Shown: in pieces, positions 58,641 through 64,000 of the stretch | How positions within the stretch are numbered: the stretch's first letter is position 1 | Layout: each line of letters starts with the position of its first letter | Assembly: GCA_963920575.1 (NCBI GenBank) | Contig: OY986968.1 | Coordinates: forward strand, 9,231,485 to 9,295,484 | DNA: 64,000 nt | Source of the DNA: Narthecium ossifragum | Lineage: Eukaryota > Streptophyta > Magnoliopsida > Dioscoreales > Nartheciaceae | Direction: 5' to 3' | Notes under the pieces: model-generated | Databases searched by the model: none | What the model was told of the DNA's origin: nothing | Seen by the model: only the letters and a program-made list of their open reading frames with translations | Program-made: the position numbers and the translations under genes

Positions 58641-58957
58641 GTGGCTTCTACCAGGCAAGTGTTTGGTCGCGTGATGACGTCTGGTGGTGCTTGAGAAGCG
58701 GTGATTGTCTGTTTACCCTTTTTGTTAGATAGTCTCCTATGGGAGTATGATGTATAAATGTTAACCCTTTTGTGGATTTGAATTTATCTTATTATATCTT
58801 TTGAGGTTTGTGATTATTGTTTTAATGAGGGTGCAAATGATTTATTTAGGGAAACCAGTAAGCTAGAGGGAACCCTCGCCAAAATTATTCCGTATTTAGT
58901 TAGGTTGCGGTTCGCATCGCCCGGACCGATTGGGCCTTCACGGGTCGGGGCGTGACA
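58641..58957 (+). repeat. 3' part of a Tekay-type 5' LTR
   Basis: The text from AGTCTCCTATGGGAGTATGA to GGGTCGGGGCGTGACA matches the last 300 bases of the X-family LTR ending at 62261. Its upstream part was separated by the Athila-C insertion and is not found on the other side. It is followed at once by a primer site, so it is a 5' LTR. Confidence 0.85.
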
Positions 58958-58960
58958 ACT

Positions 58961-58977
58961 TGGTATTAGAGCTTAGG
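58961..58977 (+). other. Primer binding site, initiator Met tRNA type
   Basis: TGGTATTAGAGCTTAGG differs by one base in its first 13 from TGGTATCAGAGCC, the usual Met primer site of chromoviruses. It lies three bases after the LTR. Confidence 0.8.
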
Positions 58978-59816
58978 TTGTAGGTCTCAGGGATAGGATC
59001 AGGATTCGGTTGAGATTGAGCGTGGGATGGGATAGTTCTATGTCTAGAACATCCGTGCATGCTCTTCTATGATGTGTTGTGATTTTTCGCTTTAGCATTG
59101 TGTTGTTTGTTTTGCGGTTTCTGATGAGTGGAGACTCGTTTGTCGTTGGTGATTGCACAGATGCTGAGAGCTCGAGGCCAACCTTTGGTTGTTGTTCGGA
59201 GTGAGGCATGACCTGGTCGACCTGCCTGACCAGACAGGGTGGCACTTGTCAGGGAGGTCCAAGCTAGGCGGACCACGCCATCACCAGTGATGGTTTTGGT
59301 CGCATAGGAGGAGGCCTTTCTCGCCAAGGAGAGGGTTGTCGCTCCTGTCGATGGGCAGACCGCTACGACGGTCATGATGGATTTTCAGTGGCCGAACCCA
59401 CCTCGGTTCAGTGGTGAGACTGGAGATTCGACTATAGCGGATGGTTGGCTCAGGAGACACACGCGTCCAGGATGCTCTCTTCGTCGAGGATGACCCGATC
59501 CGGGTCACCCTCACGGCGTTTCAGTTCGACAGAGACGCCCTTGACTAGTGGTGCACAGCCTTGCACACCAGTGACGGAGAGGAGCCGATGTGGGAGGAAT
59601 TTAGGGTGATGTTCTTGGATGTGCAGTTTTCGAAGAGTACACATGACCCTGACCCATGAGTACCAGTCCCTTTTGCAGGGTACTCGCTCCGTTCCACACT
59701 ATGCCACCCGGTTCACACATCTGGTTCGTTTTGTGGGGGCAGAGGCAACAAATCAGACAGCCAGGGCATGGCAGTTCGAGTAGGGACTACGACCAGAGCT
59801 CAGGTGGTAGACCAGC
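58978..59816 (+). pseudogene. Tekay-type gag, first part
   Basis: Fragments in shifting frames read WPNPPRFSGETGD, ALFVEDDPIRVTLTAFQ, GEEPMWEEFRVMFLDVQF and YATRFTHLVRF. These are typical of the capsid domain of plant Tekay/Del chromoviruses. Many stops and frameshifts are present and no full frame remains. The first 150 bases are untranslated leader. The X solo LTR interrupts it at 59816/59817. Confidence 0.78.
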
Positions 59817-62261
59817 TGTGACGACCTGTCCCTCTATCCCTGTGGCTCGTTGTAGACCGCAAGGGCAATTTGGTAAATTGCGCATTGTTGGTTTGTTTCA
59901 CACCCGCGTGTGCACACACTGGTCTTGTTTGTGTTAGTGTTTGTTTAGAATGGCTAGGTGAACCCGAGATCGGAAGATCTGAGCTTGGGCTGGTGTTTTA
60001 GCCCAAGTTTGCCTTTCTGGGCGAAGGAGATCGATCTGGATTGCTAATGAGATCGATCTGGCCTTGCTAGCCAGATCGATCTGACATGCTTTGGAGATCG
60101 ATAGCTTAGTGCAGAAGGTCTTTGGGCTGTTTGCGGCTCGAGAGCGATCGATCGCTCCTTGGAGAGATCGATCGGACTCGTGATCAAACAGTCGATGGCT
60201 TTTTTCTCTTTCGCGAAGACGGCAGCCGGCCGTCGCTCTCCCTTGTCAGAAGGAGAGGACTTTCCCTCCCCTCCCCCAGCTTTTCCCCGCCTTCACCGGC
60301 TTTCCCCCAGGCTTTCCTTCCCCTTCTTCTCTTCTCTTCTCTTCTCTTCTTCTTCCTTCTTTCTCTTCTTTCCCGCGGTGCTCTGTTTCTTCTCTTCTTC
60401 CGCAGGCGAGCTTCTTTTCTTCCGTTCTCCCTCCTCCGGCCACTGATTTTGGCGTTCTAAAGCTTGTTGGATTCGCTGCGATGAGAGGAAGGTTGCTGAG
60501 GTGGTTTGGAGCCGTGTTGGTGACGGGTTTGCGAGGGATCAACCAAGGAATGCGCTGTTGGGTAGGTTCTTCTACCTACATGTGTTCTTTAATGGGTTTC
60601 TTGTGATCCAACCGTTGGATCTGTTGATCTTCTTGTTATTAGATGCATCTTGCCTAATAGAATTACTGATTTGAGTTTCATGATATTTGGTTGAGTTTTG
60701 AGTAGCTTTTATACATGATTAAGCTCGGTTTCTCTGTTTTTCTGCTGTTCTTGAAGAACAGCTGGCTTGCGGCATGTTTTTCGGCTGGGTTGTATGTGAT
60801 CTTGGGTTGAGATAAACAAAAGAGTTGTAGATCTCTTCGTTACCTTTCCATTCCATCGTGTTTCGTAATTTTCCGATGTTTCTATAATTTCTTATGAATT
60901 GTTTACTGTAGGGCTGCGTTGCAGCAATTAATTAGAAAGTTAGTTTTGATCAGTGCTTTTCATTAGCGTTTTCCCGTTAATCCAACCATTGGATGATTCT
61001 GCATTTTGGATATGTTGATCCATACATGTAGCTCTACTGGTGGTTAAGTTGGATCTTAAATCGGACGTCGTTTGGACATCGGATCGATCATATCAAATAG
61101 CCTCTAGTAGAGAACCTTTGGTGTTTTAAATATAATATTATATGTCGAATTATAATATTATATTTCTACTATACATCTGCGGTTTTTGGGGTTGCTTCCC
61201 GTTGCAGGAGTCTGCGGTCGACGGTCATGGTACCGTATAATGCCGGGACCCGCTGCGGATCGGCTAGCAGCGGTCGGTAGTACCGATGCAGCGATCCGGT
61301 TGACTTATATGATATTTGCCATACTGTTGCATGTCTATCTCCTGTTTGTGTATGTCATAGCATGCATTGTTGATTGTGCATTAGTTGCATTGGTTAGGGC
61401 GTGGGTGATCCTTGAGTCGTCGTCCCGAGGCTGGAAGCTCGGACTTAGCCCTAGGACCGGGGTTGGGTAGTTTGGACCTGGTTTGAATGGTGGTGTCCAG
61501 TCGATTCGATGATAGGCCTAGAGGACTGGTACACCTGTTGCTTGATGATGATTGTAGAGGTCGTGTCGGCCTCAAGTCAGGTGTTGAGGATGCCATCGGT
61601 GGCGGGTCTTATTTCTTTGGGCAGTGTCCGTTCCTGCCAGCAGGGGCATCAGTGTGGGCCCAGTGAGTGATGGGTGACCATAGCTGAAACCCTGCGATAC
61701 TAGGTGTACCCAGGATGGGCCCAGTCCGTTGGGGTGACCATGGTTGGATATGCCTAGAGATCACCGGTGAATGGTAATGGGACCATTGTAGCTCACTCGA
61801 GTCTGGCTTGAGGGCGACACTGTTGCGTTTCCCTCTTCCTTCTGTGTGGCGTAGTATAGAACCCTACTGAGCTTAGTGCTCACACCTACCCGGGCTGCGT
61901 TTTGCAGGTGCAGGCGTCAGTTCCTCTTCTGTGGCCCCAACCGGGCCGGGCGGCGCCTGGTGGACTTTGAGAGGTGGTGATCGTTTACCGTTTTTACCCT
62001 ATGTTAGTTAGTCTCCTACGAGAGCAATGTTGTACTTTGAATCTTCCCCTCTCCGAGGATTTGTGTATTTAACACTTTGAGTTTTAAATCTGTGGTTCGA
62101 GGCTTCATTATTATATTGTCTTTTAATTGAGGGTGCTTTGGTGAACTGTTAGGGAGACCAATAGGTTAGAGGGACCCCTCGCCAGCTTTGTTTTCCGCGT
62201 TTTGTAGGTTCCGGTTCGCGTCGCCCGGCCCTGTTGGGCTTTCGTGGGTCGGGGCGCGACA
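59817..62261 (+). mobile_element. Solo LTR, family X copy 3
   Basis: It runs from TGTGACGACCTGTCCCTCTA to GGGTCGGGGCGCGACA and is 2,445 bp long. The perfect target duplication CCAGC lies at 59812-59816 and 62262-62266. It is inserted in gag of a relative of its own family. Landmarks are GATCGATC sites (60027-60190, with GAGCGATCGATCGCTCC), a pyrimidine-rich tract (60240-60440), paired AT palindromes around TATAATATTATAT (61125-61165) and terminal homology to the other X copies. No gene is recognised. Confidence 0.94.
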
Positions 62262-62757
62262 CCAGCTCCCACCACTTCCAGACGTACTCAGCAGTTCTAA
62301 ACTGCGCCTTAGCAGTAGAGGCGCAGTTGCAGGACGAGAGGTCCTGGGCAGTGTACCGGCATCCTCTACCAGCACACCACAGAGACCCCAGGTCAGAGGG
62401 GGATTTGATAGAGGCCAGCAGCGGCGTCCGCGACACTTCCAGCAGCAGTCGCGGCACCCTCAGCAATTTTAGCCGCTGTTGCCCAGTCCAGCAGGCCATT
62501 TTCTCCTAACGGCCGGGCCGTCTGGGCAGGTTTCGTCAGGGGGAGGCCAGGGTCAGCAACCTAATGGCGCGTCAGTCATGTGCTTCCAGTGCGGGCAGTT
62601 GGGACACTTCCGTAGAGACTGTTACCTGCGAGGAGCGCAGGGTGCTATGCCGTAGGGAAGTAGAGGCGGAGGGTTCAGTGTTTGGTAGGGGAGAAGTGGT
62701 GGGCGCGGATCAGGGGCTGGACCGAGTCGCTCCAGAGGTGGAGGCGGCTAGCGAGGG
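62262..62757 (+). pseudogene. Tekay-type gag, end with zinc knuckle
   Basis: Gag resumes as HHFQTYSAVLNCALAVEAQL. A Gln/Arg/Pro-rich stretch follows, then the zinc knuckle CFQCGQLGHFRRDC (CX2CX4HX4C, about 62580-62622) that binds the RNA genome. Stops flank the knuckle. A Y-family LTR cuts in at 62758. Confidence 0.85.
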
Positions 62758-63430
62758 TGTCACACCCCGACCCAGAAAACCCATCCGGGCCGGGACGTGA
62801 GGGTCCTAAACTCATTTCTAAAATCGAACGGTGAGAGTCTCCCCTGGATTTCCTCAATTTGAACCCTGTGCAGTTTACAATTTCACCACAAATTTAAAAC
62901 AATAAGTAAAACAATTCTAAATTCAACATTAATACAATTCTACTATTATCATCTCACTTACTGACACAGGTTCTTGTACAACATCTATTTATATAATAAT
63001 TCCACCAACCCTCATCACATAAATTAATACATATAATCAAATCCTCGAAGAGGGAAATTATACATTTAATCAAACTGCAGATGTACAATTATTAACAGAA
63101 GGGAAAACTCCAGGATCGTCAAGTACTCCTCGAAACTCCAAGTTCACGATCACCTCGAGAATGGCGCGCCAACGCCCAGAAGATCACCTGAAAGGAAAGG
63201 ACTGCATCGACCTGCATCGCCGATGCAGCCCAGGTAGGAGTGAGCAACAAAGCTCACTAGGGTTCTACGCTATTCTACGTCACACTGAAAAGAGGAAAAC
63301 AACAACTGTGTTGTCTCTCCGTCTAAGTCTAAGGAATGCCAAGGGTCTCATACCCTATCGATGTCCCAAGGGCTCCCGTGCCCGACCTCTCTCTTGCTTG
63401 GTTTCTCCTTTCTTCCCCTCCGACCGCGCC
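62758..63430 (-). mobile_element. Family Y LTR, minus strand, interrupted
   Basis: It begins TGTCACACCCCGACCC on the plus strand, the terminus of a minus-orientation LTR. Its first 400 bases resemble, in reverse, the end of the Y LTR at 3230-3620. It is cut at 63430/63431 by an X-family LTR; its remainder lies beyond the window. Confidence 0.75.
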
Positions 63431-64000
63431 TGTCGCACCCCGACCTGCGAAAGCCCAACCGGGCCGGGCGACGCGAACCGGAACCTAACTAAATGCGGAA
63501 ATAAAGGCGAGGGGTTCCCCCCAACTTACTGATTTCATTAAACAATTCATAAGCACCCCTGAATAATACAATAATTTCAAACCTCAAAAGATATAATATA
63601 ATATTCAAAAGCCTCAAAGGGGTTACAACAGTTTATACATCATACTCCCGTAGGAGACTAACTATAACAAAAGTGTAGAAGGGATCACCGGTCCTCAAAC
63701 CCTGCCAGACGCCGCCGCGCTACCAAACACCTACCCGGTAGGGGCTACTGAAGAAGAGCTGGCGCCTGCACCTGCAAAACGCAGCTCGGGTAGGACTGAG
63801 CATAAAGCTCAGTAGGGTTTTACACTATGCCACACAGAAGGAAGGGGGAAACGCAACAGTGTCACCCTCAAGCCAGACTCGAGTAAGCTACAAGGGTCCC
63901 ATTACCCTTCACCGGTGATCTCTAGGCATATCCAACCATGTTCACCCCAACGGACTGGGCCTATCCTGGATACACCTAGTGTCGCAGGGTGCCAGCTGTG
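63431..64000 (-). mobile_element. Family X LTR copy 4, truncated by window end
   Basis: It begins TGTCGCACCCCGACCTGCGA and matches the ends of X copies 1 and 2 closely, including CTCCCGTAGGAGACTA and the GCACCTGCAAAACGCAGC stretch. The other end, and so its solo or full status, is outside the window. GCGCC (63426-63430) should be one target duplication. Confidence 0.85.

Noticed and set aside
58961..58977. tRNA gene at the primer sites
   Set aside because: Only the 3'-complement segment of a tRNA is present, as expected of primer binding sites; no cloverleaf can be formed.

Overview
The window is a repeat-dense stretch of plant nuclear DNA, made almost entirely of transposable elements. I found no ordinary host gene in it. 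Plant-specific signs are Athila- and Tekay-type Ty3/gypsy elements with tRNA-Asp-like and initiator-Met-like primer sites, a CACTA element with a tnp2-class transposase, a Helitron, hAT elements with 8-bp target duplications and a PIF/Harbinger derivative. GC-rich captured exon sequence is compatible with a monocot, but the species cannot be fixed from this sequence.

Layout. (1) 1-3620: an LTR entering from the left (family Y), itself split by a solo LTR of family X (508-2723). (2) 3621-44560: one old Athila element ('Athila-A', + strand), opened up by later insertions. Its protease gene holds a CACTA transposon (5433-32314, TSD TTA). That CACTA contains a Helitron (12688-17401) and an autonomous-type hAT element (17408-32039, TSD GATATATA). 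The hAT contains a complete young Athila ('Athila-B', 22126-31982, TSD CACGT). Further along Athila-A are a gene-capturing non-autonomous hAT (34629-36292, TSD TGTGGGAT), an X solo LTR in the integrase (37005-39407, TSD CCCAT), and a PIF/Harbinger derivative in the 3' LTR (42538-44351, TSD TTA). (3) 44561-45926: a Tekay-type chromovirus pol fragment on the minus strand. (4) 45927-58640: a third Athila ('Athila-C', minus strand) whose 3' LTR is missing. It is interrupted by a solo LTR of its own family (49239-50659, TSD AGATA) and a solo LTR of another family (50854-52171, TSD GTCTA). It carries an extra Ser/Pro-rich open frame after the integrase. (5) 58641-64000: the 3' part of a Tekay 5' LTR, its Met-type primer site and decayed gag, broken by an X solo LTR (59817-62261, TSD CCAGC), a Y-family LTR and a further X LTR that runs off the end.

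Every large coding region is broken by stops or frameshifts. Many stops fit C-to-T or G-to-A transitions, as expected of methylated, silenced DNA. The most unusual shared feature is dense clusters of GATCGATC or GGTCGACC-type palindromes in the LTRs or leaders of several different retroelement families. In the two Athila families with a clear promoter, the cluster lies directly upstream of the TATA box. A second notable feature is a hAT element carrying what look like captured beta-hexosaminidase exons, with a 237-bp unit present in three tandem copies.
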